From CAIOZA01 sp964464375 (GTDB taxonomy: Bacteria; Bacteroidota; Ignavibacteria; Kapaibacteriales; UBA2268): a stretch of 64,000 nt of DNA. Below the pieces are notes generated by a model that searched no databases, had not been told where the DNA came from, and saw only the letters and a program-made list of their open reading frames with translations. The DNA lies in contig CAYXFU010000011.1 of NCBI GenBank assembly GCA_964464375.1, forward strand, positions 38,577-102,576. The letters run 5' to 3'. Position numbers and translations under genes: made by a program. This document shows, in pieces, positions 37,253-45,729 of this stretch (its first letter is position 1; every line of letters begins with the position of its first letter).

Positions 37253-37516
37253 ATGTTTTATAATTCCGAAGAAGAAAAATTTCGTAAATATTCTTTGATG
37301 CCAAAGGATGAAGAATTTGAAGATGATGAACTTGATGATGAAGAGGACTATGAAGAAGAAGACTACGAAGATGACGAAGATACTGATGATGATGAGTTTG
37401 AAGATGATTATGATGAAGAAGATTTAGAGAACTTTGACGAAGAAGATATCGTTGATGAAGAATTTGATGATCTTGATGACGAAGATGAAGATGATTTTGA
37501 TGACGATGTGATTTAG
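37253..37516 (+). CDS. Extremely acidic small protein
   Basis: AGGAG (37243-37247) sits 5 bases before the ATG, so translation is well supported. Of 87 residues, 55 are Asp or Glu; apart from a short start (residues 1-18) with Tyr, Lys and Arg the chain is almost only Asp, Glu, Phe, Tyr, Leu and Ile. No family is recognised. The DNA is a degenerate GAA/GAT triplet stretch, and the reading frame on the other strand is a shadow. Possible roles are a nucleic-acid mimic, a metal buffer or a partner of ribosomal proteins, all speculation. A terminator follows, shared with the convergent rpmA gene. Confidence 0.7.
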   Translation: MFYNSEEEKFRKYSLMPKDEEFEDDELDDEEDYEEEDYEDDEDTDDDEFEDDYDEEDLENFDEEDIVDEEFDDLDDEDEDDFDDDVI

Positions 37517-37531
37517 TGAAATTTTGGCAAA

Positions 37532-37571
37532 AAAAAGGTCTTTGTAACATTAATGATACAAAGACCTTTTT
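37532..37571. terminator. Bidirectional terminator between the acidic protein gene and rpmA
   Basis: A perfect 15-bp stem (37532-37546 with 37557-37571; core AAGGTCTTTGTA) encloses a 10-base loop. An A-run on the left and a T-run on the right make it a good rho-independent terminator for both convergent transcripts. Confidence 0.9.
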
Positions 37572-37587
37572 AAATTTCTAAGACAAA

Positions 37588-37842
37588 TTAGTTCGGATAA
37601 ACCGAAATCTGCAATCTGGTCCTATCTTTTCTTTCAAACTTTACCACACCATCAATCAATGAATAGATAGTGTAATCTGTTCCTAAACCAACATTATCAC
37701 CTGGGTGAAATTTAGTACCACACTGGCGAACTATTATGTTACCAGGTATAACGGACTCACCACCAAATTTCTTTACTCCGCGTCTTTGACCATTGGAATC
37801 GCGCCCGTTCCTAGAGGAACCGCCACCTTTTTTGTGTGCCAT
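37588..37842 (-). CDS. rpmA: Large ribosomal subunit protein bL27
   Basis: The sequence starts MAHKKGGGSSRNGRDSNGQ, the N-terminal tail that reaches the peptidyl-transferase centre, and continues with GVKKFGGESVIPGNIIVRQCGTKFHPG, all typical of L27. Length is 84 residues, as usual. There is no N-terminal prepeptide like the one cleaved in Firmicutes. It lies 18 bases downstream of rplU in the classical rplU-rpmA pair; in many bacteria obg follows directly, but here obg is about 10 kb away. Confidence 0.98.
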   Translation of the reverse strand: MAHKKGGGSSRNGRDSNGQRRGVKKFGGESVIPGNIIVRQCGTKFHPGDNVGLGTDYTIYSLIDGVVKFERKDRTRLQISVYPN

Positions 37843-37860
37843 AGCTAATACCTTTCAGAA

Positions 37861-38169
37861 TTATATTTTAATATTTGTAATTTCAATTTTTGTATACTGC
37901 TGACGGTGACCATTTAGTTTTCGGTAACCTTTGCGTCTTCTTTTCTTGAAGACAATTAGTTTATCGCCTCTGAAATGCTCAATAATTTTTGCAGAAACTG
38001 TACCTTTGATCAATGGAGTGCCAACTTTAGTAGTTCCATTATCCTCAAAAAGTAAGATATCGGAGAATTCAACTGAGTCTCCCGGATTTCCATTAATGAA
38101 TGGAACGTCAACCTTAGCATTTGGGCTGACTTCTACTTGTGAACCTGCAATTTTAACAACTGCGAACAT
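37861..38169 (-). CDS. rplU: Large ribosomal subunit protein bL21
   Basis: Diagnostic segments are MFAVVKIAGSQVEVSPNAKV at the N terminus, SDILLFEDN in the middle and RRRKGYRKLNGHRQQYTKIEI near the C terminus. Length is 102 residues, normal for the family. It binds 23S rRNA in the 50S subunit. It precedes rpmA on the minus strand and lies 99 bases downstream of clpX; no terminator is obvious between them. Confidence 0.97.
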   Translation of the reverse strand: MFAVVKIAGSQVEVSPNAKVDVPFINGNPGDSVEFSDILLFEDNGTTKVGTPLIKGTVSAKIIEHFRGDKLIVFKKRRRKGYRKLNGHRQQYTKIEITNIKI

Positions 38170-38268
38170 GATATATACCTTGTAAATTTTAAATATTTGC
38201 TATAAATAGATTTGCAATATATTGATTTCTGTTGAATTTTCAAAAATTAATTTATCACAAAGTTATGA

Positions 38269-39540
38269 TTAAGCTGATTTTGATCTCTTAGCATTTTCAC
38301 TATATTCAAAAATGGGTTCAGAATTCCCATTAATAAAATCAGCATTCACTATCACTTTCTGTAGATTCTTCTCGTCTGGAAGTTTGTACATAACTAATAA
38401 CATTCTTTCTTCAACTACCGAACGTAAAGCTCTGGCTCCTGTTTTTCTTGTGCGGGCTTTTTCTACGATAGCTTTAAGGGAATCCTCTTCAAATTCAAGT
38501 AAGACTCCTTCCATTAGGAAAAGTTTCTTGTACTGCTTAGTTATTGCATTTTTTGGTCCTATCAGAATATCAATCATAGCTTCTTCTGATAATTCCTCAA
38601 GTGGAGCGAGAACAGGCAATCTACCAACCAATTCAGGGATAAATCCGAATTTGATCAAATCGTCAGGTTCGACATTCTTCAAAAGTTGCATGCTCTCTTC
38701 AATTGCATCTTCCATTGTAGCTGTAAATCCAATGTTGGACGATCTTTTTCTCTGTGCAATTATTTTCTCTAATCCTACAAATGCACCACCACAAATAAAT
38801 AGAATATTCTTTGTGTTTAGATATATCAAAGGCTGTTCCGGATGCTTTCTGCCACCTTTAGGTGGGACACCGGCAACTGTTCCTTCCAGAATTTTCAGTA
38901 AAGCTTGCTGAACGCCTTCTCCTGAAACATCACGTGTTATGCTTGTCGATTCACTTTTGCGGCTTATTTTATCAATCTCATCTATGTATATGATACCTCG
39001 TTCTGCTAAAGCTACATTGTAATCAGCACTTTGGAGCAAATGAACGAGAATTGATTCTACATCATCGCCAACATAGCCGGCTTCAGTAATTGTTGTAGCG
39101 TCAGCAATAGCGAACGGTACTCGTAATATCTTTGCAAGGGTTCGGGCTAAAAGCGTTTTGCCGGTACCTGTTGGACCAACAAACATTATATTGCTTTTCT
39201 CAATTTCCACATCAGCGTATTCACCGGCAAGATGCTCAGATTGTATTCGCTTATAGTGATTGTAAACAGCCACGGAGAGTACCTGTTTAGCGTAATCCTG
39301 TCCGATAACATGATCGTCAAGCTTTTGCTTGATTTCAGAAGGTTTCGGAAGATTGTTCATTGTTAATTCAGGATTCGCTTCCTTATTATTGCTTTTGAGA
39401 ATTTCAAGCGAATTAGTAATACAGATGTCACAAATAAATATTTTGTTAGGCCCTTCGATTAAGCCCTGAACTTCATGAGAAGCTCTTCCACAGAAGGAGC
39501 ATCTTAAAAAATTCTGAAATGATGTTTTGTCTTTTGCCAT
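38269..39540 (-). CDS. clpX: ClpX, ATP-dependent unfoldase of the ClpXP protease
   Basis: The N-terminal C4 zinc finger (CSFCGRASHEV...CDICI) recognises substrates and adaptors. The AAA+ core shows Walker A GPTGTGKTLLA, the pore loop GYVGDD, Walker B IIYIDEIDKI, and sensor and Arg-finger segments (GRLPVLAPLEEL, TGARALR). Length is 423 residues, as expected. The ClpP-binding loop (IGF-type tripeptide) is visible in NIGFTA. It lies 12 bases after clpP, so the two are co-expressed. Confidence 0.98.
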   Translation of the reverse strand: MAKDKTSFQNFLRCSFCGRASHEVQGLIEGPNKIFICDICITNSLEILKSNNKEANPELTMNNLPKPSEIKQKLDDHVIGQDYAKQVLSVAVYNHYKRIQSEHLAGEYADVEIEKSNIMFVGPTGTGKTLLARTLAKILRVPFAIADATTITEAGYVGDDVESILVHLLQSADYNVALAERGIIYIDEIDKISRKSESTSITRDVSGEGVQQALLKILEGTVAGVPPKGGRKHPEQPLIYLNTKNILFICGGAFVGLEKIIAQRKRSSNIGFTATMEDAIEESMQLLKNVEPDDLIKFGFIPELVGRLPVLAPLEELSEEAMIDILIGPKNAITKQYKKLFLMEGVLLEFEEDSLKAIVEKARTRKTGARALRSVVEERMLLVMYKLPDEKNLQKVIVNADFINGNSEPIFEYSENAKRSKSA

Positions 39541-39552
39541 AAAATTAATTTT

Positions 39553-40173
39553 CTATTTCTTTTCTTCACTTATTGGTGGAATTAATGGACTTCTTTCCAT
39601 TACCTTGTCAATAATACCATAATCCAAGGCTTCCTGAGCAGACATATAATAATCTCTGTCAGCATCTTTTTTTATAGTCTCGATATCCTTACCGGAATGT
39701 TTTCCAATGATTTCAAACAAACTGTGACGAATTCTGAGCATTTCTCTGGTATAAATTTCAATATCTGTAGCTTGCCCCTGAGTACCACCCATTGGCTGAT
39801 GCATAAGTATCCTTGAATTTGGTAAAGCATATCTTTTGCCTGTTGCACCGGCACATAGCAAAACCTGAGCCATTGAAGCAGCCATTCCCATAGCTATGGT
39901 AACAATGTCCGGTTGAACGAACTGCATTGTGTCATAAATAGCTAAACCTGCACTAACACTTCCACCGGGAGAATTGATGTAAATATTAATATCCTTATTT
40001 GGATCTTCACTTTGAAGAAATAATAATTGAGCGATTGTTAAACTTGCAACATGATCATCTATAGGTGTTCCAATGAATATAATTCGTTCTTTAAGAAGTC
40101 TTGAATATATATCGTATGAACGTTCACCTCTGCTGGTTTGTTCCACAACTATCGGCACTAACTGATCTATCAT
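39553..40173 (-). CDS. clpP: ClpP serine protease subunit
   Basis: The catalytic Ser sits in GMAASMAQVLL and the catalytic His in RILMHQPMGG, with the Asp further down in the family position (KKDADRDYYMS). The oxyanion-hole strand is YINSPGGSV. Length is 206 residues and the N terminus (MIDQLVPIVVEQTSRGERSYDI) matches processed ClpP sequences. It forms the tetradecameric chamber that works with ClpX encoded immediately downstream. Confidence 0.98.
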   Translation of the reverse strand: MIDQLVPIVVEQTSRGERSYDIYSRLLKERIIFIGTPIDDHVASLTIAQLLFLQSEDPNKDINIYINSPGGSVSAGLAIYDTMQFVQPDIVTIAMGMAASMAQVLLCAGATGKRYALPNSRILMHQPMGGTQGQATDIEIYTREMLRIRHSLFEIIGKHSGKDIETIKKDADRDYYMSAQEALDYGIIDKVMERSPLIPPISEEKK

Positions 40174-40272
40174 TTTTTATCCTTAATTATTTTGAAAAAC
40201 AGATAAATATAACGTATTTAAGCTTTCAATCTTTTAATTGAATCTTCGACAACTTAATCCTGAACTTTATCA

Positions 40273-40302
40273 AAAGAGCTGCCCTTTTAGCGACAGCTCT
40301 TT
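40273..40302 (-). terminator. Probable terminator after tig
   Basis: A 9-bp stem AAAGAGCTG (40273-40281) pairs with CAGCTCTTT (40294-40302), with a 12-base loop. Read on the minus strand it lies 25 bases after the tig stop and ends in a short T-run. It separates tig from clpP-clpX. Confidence 0.65.
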
Positions 40303-40326
40303 GTTATGAATTTATTACAATTTTAT

Positions 40327-41691
40327 CTACTTACTTTTTTCATCATCATGATGTTCATGATGTTCATGTTCATCTTCGTCGTCATCATAGTCGTGATGAT
40401 GATGTTCAGAGCCTTCTGGATGATAATGTCCTTGCTCATCAAATGCAACTTCATTTGTTGTAGCAAAATCAAGTATAACGTCAACGACTTTCTTATAAAG
40501 AATGGTTGCTATAACATTAGGATTCTCGCGCAATTCCTCTCTGATTTTCTCGGGATCACTCTTCCTTCGAGTTGCTTCTTCTTCTACATAAGGATCAAGA
40601 TCAAATTCCTCAACTTTCAAGTCTTCATGATCGATAACCTTGCTTCTAATTATTTCCCATTTTACACGGAATATTGCACTATCTTCAAATTGATCGTAGA
40701 ACTGATCAACTGTTGCAGTCTGGAATTGAGGAACATCCTTATATTTCTTTTTTACATCTTCAAACATTCCAATGACGACATTTCTTACAACTCCATTAGG
40801 AGCTTCGAAATCATTCATTGCTACCATCTTCTCAACTATCTGATCTTCCATTGCCTGACGGGTCTTTTGATCCCATTGTTCCTGAAGTTGAAAACCAATT
40901 TCATCCTTAAGATCCTGAGCTAAAGTTAATTTACCACTTGTATAAGTCCCAGCTAGTGCATCATTGAACTCAGCAGGAACTAATTTTTTAATATTATTAA
41001 TTGTGAAGCTTAATCTCTTAGAAGGTTGTCCATCCTTTTGGGCTGGCTGATTATAAGCGAAGCTGTCACCGGCTTTCAGATTTATAAATAAAGCTTTCAA
41101 ATCCGGTGCTATGTAAGGTGACTGTAAGAAAATATCTGGATTTTCGGTTTTGGATCCGATTATGGGCAATCCTGATTCATCAATTTCTTGAATTGTTGTG
41201 TTCGCTACATGCAGATCATCAGTTATTTGATCTGTTTCTTCGAGCTTGCCGAACTGTAAACAGATTTGTTCTATTTCTTTATCGATTTCTTCATCAGAAA
41301 CCCTATGTACGGGCTCATCAATGTTAATTCCATGATAGTCTGCTAAATCAAATATAGGAACAATTTCGTATTCGAAAATGAATTTATATTCTCCTTCAAA
41401 TTTATCAGCAGAAACTAATTTTGGCTCTCCTATAAAGGATAGCTTTTCCGAATGGAATATTTTATTAAACAAATCAGCCGCGATATCAGACATAGCATCG
41501 CTTTCGATCTGCTTTCCATAAAACTTCTTTATCAGGTGCATAGGAACTTTCCCTTTACGGAAACCCTTCATGTCAATATGGGGTTGAGCTTCTCGGTAGG
41601 CTTTCTCTAATTCTTCGTTAACTTCACTCGGCTCTGCAATTATTTCTAACTGTCTGATCCAATTTTCTAGCTCGTTAATTGAATGTTTCAA
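40327..41691 (-). CDS. tig: Trigger factor with His-rich C-terminal tail
   Basis: This ribosome-bound chaperone has the tail-binding N domain (YREAQPHIDMKGFRKGKVPMHLI, close to the GFRxGKxP signature), a PPIase-like middle part and a helical C domain. The start is taken as the TTG at 41691. The open frame continues upstream through the tRNA-Leu gene (to 41760) but that part is the usual tRNA artefact. The PPIase region is weakly conserved. The C terminus adds about 34 residues with 11 His, mixed with Asp and Glu (HHHHDYDDDEDEHEHHEHH), like the metal-binding tail of SlyD but unusual for trigger factor. Order tig-clpP-clpX is the classical one. Confidence 0.93.
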   Translation of the reverse strand: MKHSINELENWIRQLEIIAEPSEVNEELEKAYREAQPHIDMKGFRKGKVPMHLIKKFYGKQIESDAMSDIAADLFNKIFHSEKLSFIGEPKLVSADKFEGEYKFIFEYEIVPIFDLADYHGINIDEPVHRVSDEEIDKEIEQICLQFGKLEETDQITDDLHVANTTIQEIDESGLPIIGSKTENPDIFLQSPYIAPDLKALFINLKAGDSFAYNQPAQKDGQPSKRLSFTINNIKKLVPAEFNDALAGTYTSGKLTLAQDLKDEIGFQLQEQWDQKTRQAMEDQIVEKMVAMNDFEAPNGVVRNVVIGMFEDVKKKYKDVPQFQTATVDQFYDQFEDSAIFRVKWEIIRSKVIDHEDLKVEEFDLDPYVEEEATRRKSDPEKIREELRENPNVIATILYKKVVDVILDFATTNEVAFDEQGHYHPEGSEHHHHDYDDDEDEHEHHEHHDDEKSK

Positions 41692-41721
41692 TTTGTATCC
41701 TAAAATTAAATTCCATAAAAG

Positions 41722-41803
41722 TGCGGAGGGGGAGACTCGAACTCCCACGGGTTGCCCCACTAGATCCTAAGTCTAGCGCGTCTGCCAATTCCGCCACATC
41801 CGC
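41722..41803 (-). tRNA. tRNA-Leu, anticodon TAG
   Basis: On the minus strand the gene starts GCGGATG and ends CCTCCGC plus discriminator A. The anticodon arm is CTAGA-CTTAGGA-TCTAG with anticodon TAG (codon CUA). The T arm is GGGAG-TTCGAGT-CTCCC and a variable arm of class II length is present, as in leucine tRNAs. The acceptor stem has one T-C mismatch at the sixth pair. CCA is not encoded. It lies about 30 bases upstream of the tig start on the same strand, so they may share a transcript. Confidence 0.95.
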
Positions 41804-41946
41804 AATAACAAAGACTACAAAATTAAAGAAAAAAAATGAAAATTAAAAGTATTAACTTCATTCATTTTAATGAATTATATTCAAATATGAAAAAAAAGAA
41901 ATAAATCACTGGATTTTTTGTCTTATTTGTTTTTTAAATTTTTAAG

Positions 41947-43311
41947 ATGATGCCCCCTACAGTTACTATTATTGGTGCCGGTATAGCTGGAATTTCAGCT
42001 GCTATTGAATTAGCCCAAGCAGGATTTTCTGTGAGAATAATTGAAGCAAAAAATTCAATTGGTGGAAGAATTTATTCTATCATTGATCCTGTTACATGTG
42101 AAATGATTGATAATGGACAGCATGCTCTAGTTGGGGCTTACAACCATTTCATTGATATTTTAGACATATTGGGCACCAGAAAATTCCTTAAGTCCCAGGA
42201 CTCCTTAAAGGTTGATTTTGTGAATCAGCTCAGTGAAAAATTTCAATTAAATTTCGGGTTATTACCCGGAAAATTTGGAGTTCTGCTCGGTTTTTTGAAA
42301 TTTAATCTACTTAATACCAAATCCAAATATTATTTAATTTCTTTTATATTGAAATTGCAATTCGGTTTTAATAATTATGTCGATTTAACCGCATTAAATT
42401 GGCTAAGAGTCAATTGGCAGACTCAGGAATCGATTGATAATTTTTGGAGCCCATTTATTTATGCAACACTAAATCAAAGCCCTGAAATTGCATCAGCATC
42501 GCTACTGTTCGAAGTATTAAAACGAACATTTTTTGCTGGAAGCGATGCCTCCAGACTAATTCTGTCAACTAAGGATTTGAGCTCACTCCTTGAGCCATTT
42601 GTTGATTGGTTCGATAAAAGAAATGGTGATATTATTTTTGCAAATCCTGCAATAAAAATATTTACTTCAGAATCGAAAATTAAAAACATAGAATTGAAAA
42701 GTGGAGACAAGGTAGAATCCGATTTTTATGTACTTTGCACCCAACCTCATGCTGCATATAAACTACTACCCGATGAAGTTAAAAATGAAAAATATTTTTC
42801 AAATTTCAAAGAGTTTAACTACTCTACTATCATCAATATCTATTTCTGGCTTGATAAAGAAATCAAATCAAATGATTTTTATGCTCTTATTGGTGGAACA
42901 ACTGCTCAGTGGGTTTTTAACAGAAGAAACTTCATAGAAGTCCCAGACGATCAGAAGAATAAATATCCCGGGCATTTAAATATAACTATCAGTGGCGCAA
43001 ATCAATATAATGATATCTCTTCTAAAGAACTTGCGGAAAAATGCTTTAATGAATTAAAACATGCATTTCCTGAACTTTCAAGGCTCTCAATTTTGCATTC
43101 AAAAGTAATCCGGGATAGAAAGGCTACATTTATTGCTGATCCGGCTACCGAGCGAATTCGACCCAACAATTCTACTCCATTAGCAAATCTATTTGTCGCT
43201 GGAGACTGGACCGATACAGATCTACCAGCAACAATCGAAGGGGCTGCAATTAGTGGAATAATGGCTGCCAGAAAAATAATAGAACAGCAACACCAAGTGT
43301 ACATCATTTAG
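41947..43311 (+). CDS. FAD-dependent desaturase/amine-oxidase family, HpnE-like
   Basis: The N-terminal dinucleotide-binding motif is IIGAGIAGISAAIELAQAGF, followed by the GGRI motif. The C-terminal FAD motif is FVAGDWTDTDLPATIEGAAISG. The DNGQHALVGAY segment near residue 55 is characteristic of the squalene-associated FAD-dependent desaturases (HpnE, hydroxysqualene dehydroxylase), which make squalene for hopanoid or carotenoid synthesis. No HpnC, HpnD or squalene cyclase gene is nearby, so the pathway cannot be confirmed here. A phytoene-desaturase-like role is the alternative. It is monocistronic, divergent from the tRNA. Confidence 0.75.
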   Translation: MMPPTVTIIGAGIAGISAAIELAQAGFSVRIIEAKNSIGGRIYSIIDPVTCEMIDNGQHALVGAYNHFIDILDILGTRKFLKSQDSLKVDFVNQLSEKFQLNFGLLPGKFGVLLGFLKFNLLNTKSKYYLISFILKLQFGFNNYVDLTALNWLRVNWQTQESIDNFWSPFIYATLNQSPEIASASLLFEVLKRTFFAGSDASRLILSTKDLSSLLEPFVDWFDKRNGDIIFANPAIKIFTSESKIKNIELKSGDKVESDFYVLCTQPHAAYKLLPDEVKNEKYFSNFKEFNYSTIINIYFWLDKEIKSNDFYALIGGTTAQWVFNRRNFIEVPDDQKNKYPGHLNITISGANQYNDISSKELAEKCFNELKHAFPELSRLSILHSKVIRDRKATFIADPATERIRPNNSTPLANLFVAGDWTDTDLPATIEGAAISGIMAARKIIEQQHQVYII

Positions 43312-43395
43312 AAATAATTTTAAAATATCATATTTTCTCTTAATATTTGCATATCCAAAGTTTACTCAACTAATTAAACTTATTAATAGTAAAGT

Positions 43396-44454
43396 ATGAA
43401 GCAGGTAATTGAGAAATTCAAACCGCAATCAGGTTATCATAGTGTTAGTAATTCTATAAAGCAAATCTTTTCATATTATGGACATGATATTGAAGAAGAA
43501 ATGATATTTGGGCTTGCATCTGCTCTTAACTTCTACTATTTTGAGTTTAACTTTAGCAAAATCCCGTTTCTTGGAGGTAGGAATAAAATCGGAGATTTTG
43601 AAGAAAACCTAGCTCAAGTTCTCAACATCAAAATTAAAAAACATGAAACTTCCTCCAAAAAGCGTGCTTTTAGTGAAATGTTAAAAATGATTAAAAATGA
43701 CGATCCGGTTCTTGTTTATGTTGATATGGGCTATCTTCCATATCTGAACTTACCCGATCATTATCATTTTGGCGGACACTCAGTAATAGTTTTTGGTTGT
43801 GATGATTCTCAAGAAGTCGTGTATATTTCAGACCGCGATTCAAAAGATTATAAAATTACTCTTTCAGATTTAGAAGATCCAGATGAATTCCACATTCTTT
43901 CTTTCGATAATTTGACATTAGCACGATCATCAAAAGAAAAACCATACTCTCCAAAAAATTGCTGGCTCACTTTTGATTTTAATGGAATACAGCAAATTAA
44001 CCGAAAAATGATTTTCGAAGCAATTTTAAAGAATTCAGAAAACTTTCTTAATCCGCCAGGAAAAAATCTTGGTATTCTAGGTATTGAACTATTCTCCGAA
44101 AAAGTTAGAGCCTGGTCCGAAATGACTGATGAAGATTTGAGATTTTCGGCATATCATGCCTTTGTGATGATTAACCAAATCGGTGGCACTGGAGGTGGAT
44201 GCTTTAGAAAAATTTACGGTAATTTTCTGCGGAATTCCGGAGATTCAATGAAGGATGAATTTATTTACCTTTGTGGTGTCGAATATCTTAAAATTGCTGA
44301 GATTTGGGACAAGTTAGCTGATACTTTCTATGAGATTTACCAAAATTCAAATAGAAATAAGCTTAATTCAATCTCTGAAAAATTATTTATAGTTTTTCTC
44401 AGAGAAAAAGAGCTATTCCTAAGATTAGTAGAATATATTCATAAAAATCAATAA
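43396..44454 (+). CDS. BtrH N-terminal-domain/DUF4872-like protein with Ser in place of Cys
   Basis: The N-terminal half matches the BtrH_N family (papain-like fold, linked to acyl or peptide transfer): GYHSVSNSIKQIFSYYG, then EEEMIFGLASALNFYYFEF, GGRNKIG, and HFGGHSVIVFGCDD with the conserved His. In the family as I know it the first motif reads His-Cys; here residue 16 is Ser. The second half (about 215-352) resembles the helical DUF4872 extension. It may use Ser as nucleophile or be inactive. Its 3' end overlaps that of the convergent coaBC by 7 bases. No biosynthetic gene cluster surrounds it. Confidence 0.65.
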   Translation: MKQVIEKFKPQSGYHSVSNSIKQIFSYYGHDIEEEMIFGLASALNFYYFEFNFSKIPFLGGRNKIGDFEENLAQVLNIKIKKHETSSKKRAFSEMLKMIKNDDPVLVYVDMGYLPYLNLPDHYHFGGHSVIVFGCDDSQEVVYISDRDSKDYKITLSDLEDPDEFHILSFDNLTLARSSKEKPYSPKNCWLTFDFNGIQQINRKMIFEAILKNSENFLNPPGKNLGILGIELFSEKVRAWSEMTDEDLRFSAYHAFVMINQIGGTGGGCFRKIYGNFLRNSGDSMKDEFIYLCGVEYLKIAEIWDKLADTFYEIYQNSNRNKLNSISEKLFIVFLREKELFLRLVEYIHKNQ

Positions 44455-45716
44455 TTTCTTATTGATTCTAATATAACCATCGCACATTCAGATTTATTCA
44501 TTGTTGGATAATCCTTAATCACACCTTTTGCATCTAAAATTGTAATTGTATTCAGGTCAATATCAAATCCGCTATTTTCCTTTGACATTGAATTTAGAAC
44601 AATTAGATCACACTTTTTTCTCTGTAATTTTTTTATTCCATTTTCAATTTCATTAATGTGTTCCAAAGCAAAACCAATTACTATCTGGTTCTTCTTCTTC
44701 ATTTTCGATAACTCAAACAGAATATCCTTTGTTTGCTTAAGATGTATGGTCAATTCTGTGCCGACATCTTCCTTTTTTATTTTCCCGGTTGATTTGTTGA
44801 TTGGGGTGAAATCTGAAACTGCGGCTGATAAAATGGCAATATCACTGTTCTTAAAAGCCTTAATACTTGCCTCATACATCTCTTCAGCATTTTCGATATT
44901 GATGATCTTAACATTTGCTGGTGGTGTGATTTTCACTGGACCAGAAATAAGAGTAACTTCTGCACCAAGATTACTAACTTTTTCGGCTAATGCGTAGCCC
45001 ATTTTTCCGGAAGATCTGTTGGTCAGATATCTCACATCGTCGATTTTCTCTATTGTTGGTCCTGCAGTAATGAGTACCTTCTTGTTCTCAAAGTATAATT
45101 TTAATAATTCAAGATTGAAATATTTGTTTATATGATTACTCATTTTAGTTTTTGGGGTAAGAATTTTGCTAACTTCATTAACAAGAACATCAATTTCAGG
45201 TAGTCTTCCGGGACCTGTGAGTCCGGAAGAAAGCTCTCCGTCAGCTGGCTGAATAATGTGAATGCCGTCCTCCATAAGAATTTTTATGTTTCTCTGTATC
45301 GAATGACTTAGAAACATAGTAGAATCCATTGCCGGTGCTATGATAAGTGGAACTTCTGGTGGCAGAGCTGTTGCAATAGTTACTAATGCATTGTCGCATA
45401 TTCCTGTAGCGATTTTTGATAATGTTGATGCAGAACATGGAGCGATTATCATCAAATCACATTCATTGGCTGCATGAATGTGCCATGCTCCACCACTTTG
45501 TGCATTTTTATCGAACATATCAACAGTCACAGGATTGCGGGATAGATTCTCCAAAGTGAGAGAGGTAATAAATTCTGTGGCAGAACGTGTCATAATAACA
45601 AAAACTTCTGCTCCAAGCTTTTTTAATTCTCTTACAAAAAGTGCAGATTTATATGCTGCAATAGAGCCAGTAACACCAACAATTATTTTCTTATTTTCAA
45701 AAATTTTAGACATCAT
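44448..45716 (-). CDS. coaBC: Bifunctional phosphopantothenoylcysteine decarboxylase / synthetase
   Basis: This makes 4'-phosphopantetheine for coenzyme A in two steps. The N-terminal flavin-dependent decarboxylase (CoaC) shows GVTGSIAAYKS, the catalytic His in WHIHAANECDL and the flavin loop APAMDSTMF. The C-terminal CTP-dependent synthetase (CoaB) shows TAGPTIEKIDDVRYLTNRSS, GKMGYALAE and AVSDFTP. At 422 residues it is slightly longer than usual because of a linker around residues 175-205. It overlaps tail-to-tail with the plus-strand BtrH-like gene and follows the lipM-like gene by 13 bases. Confidence 0.96.
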   Translation of the reverse strand: MMSKIFENKKIIVGVTGSIAAYKSALFVRELKKLGAEVFVIMTRSATEFITSLTLENLSRNPVTVDMFDKNAQSGGAWHIHAANECDLMIIAPCSASTLSKIATGICDNALVTIATALPPEVPLIIAPAMDSTMFLSHSIQRNIKILMEDGIHIIQPADGELSSGLTGPGRLPEIDVLVNEVSKILTPKTKMSNHINKYFNLELLKLYFENKKVLITAGPTIEKIDDVRYLTNRSSGKMGYALAEKVSNLGAEVTLISGPVKITPPANVKIINIENAEEMYEASIKAFKNSDIAILSAAVSDFTPINKSTGKIKKEDVGTELTIHLKQTKDILFELSKMKKKNQIVIGFALEHINEIENGIKKLQRKKCDLIVLNSMSKENSGFDIDLNTITILDAKGVIKDYPTMNKSECAMVILESIRNY

Positions 45717-45729
45717 ATACCCCAGTAAA

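Noticed and set aside
37251..37550. His/Leu-rich open frame opposite the acidic protein gene
   Set aside because: It is the complement of GAA/GAT triplets. The plus frame has the ribosome-binding site and terminator.
38312..38911. 199-codon open frame opposite clpX
   Set aside because: It is antisense to a highly conserved clpX region, and its composition is that of a shadow frame with no recognisable domain.
40306..40923. 205-codon open frame opposite tig
   Set aside because: The stretch of Met, Ile and Phe at its start is the complement of the His/Asp-rich tail of trigger factor. It is not a membrane protein gene.
41692..41760. N-terminal extension of trigger factor beginning GQPVGVRVSPSALL
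   Set aside because: These residues come from reading the tRNA-Leu 3' half and its flank as protein. This is a well-known artefact; the true start is the TTG at 41691.
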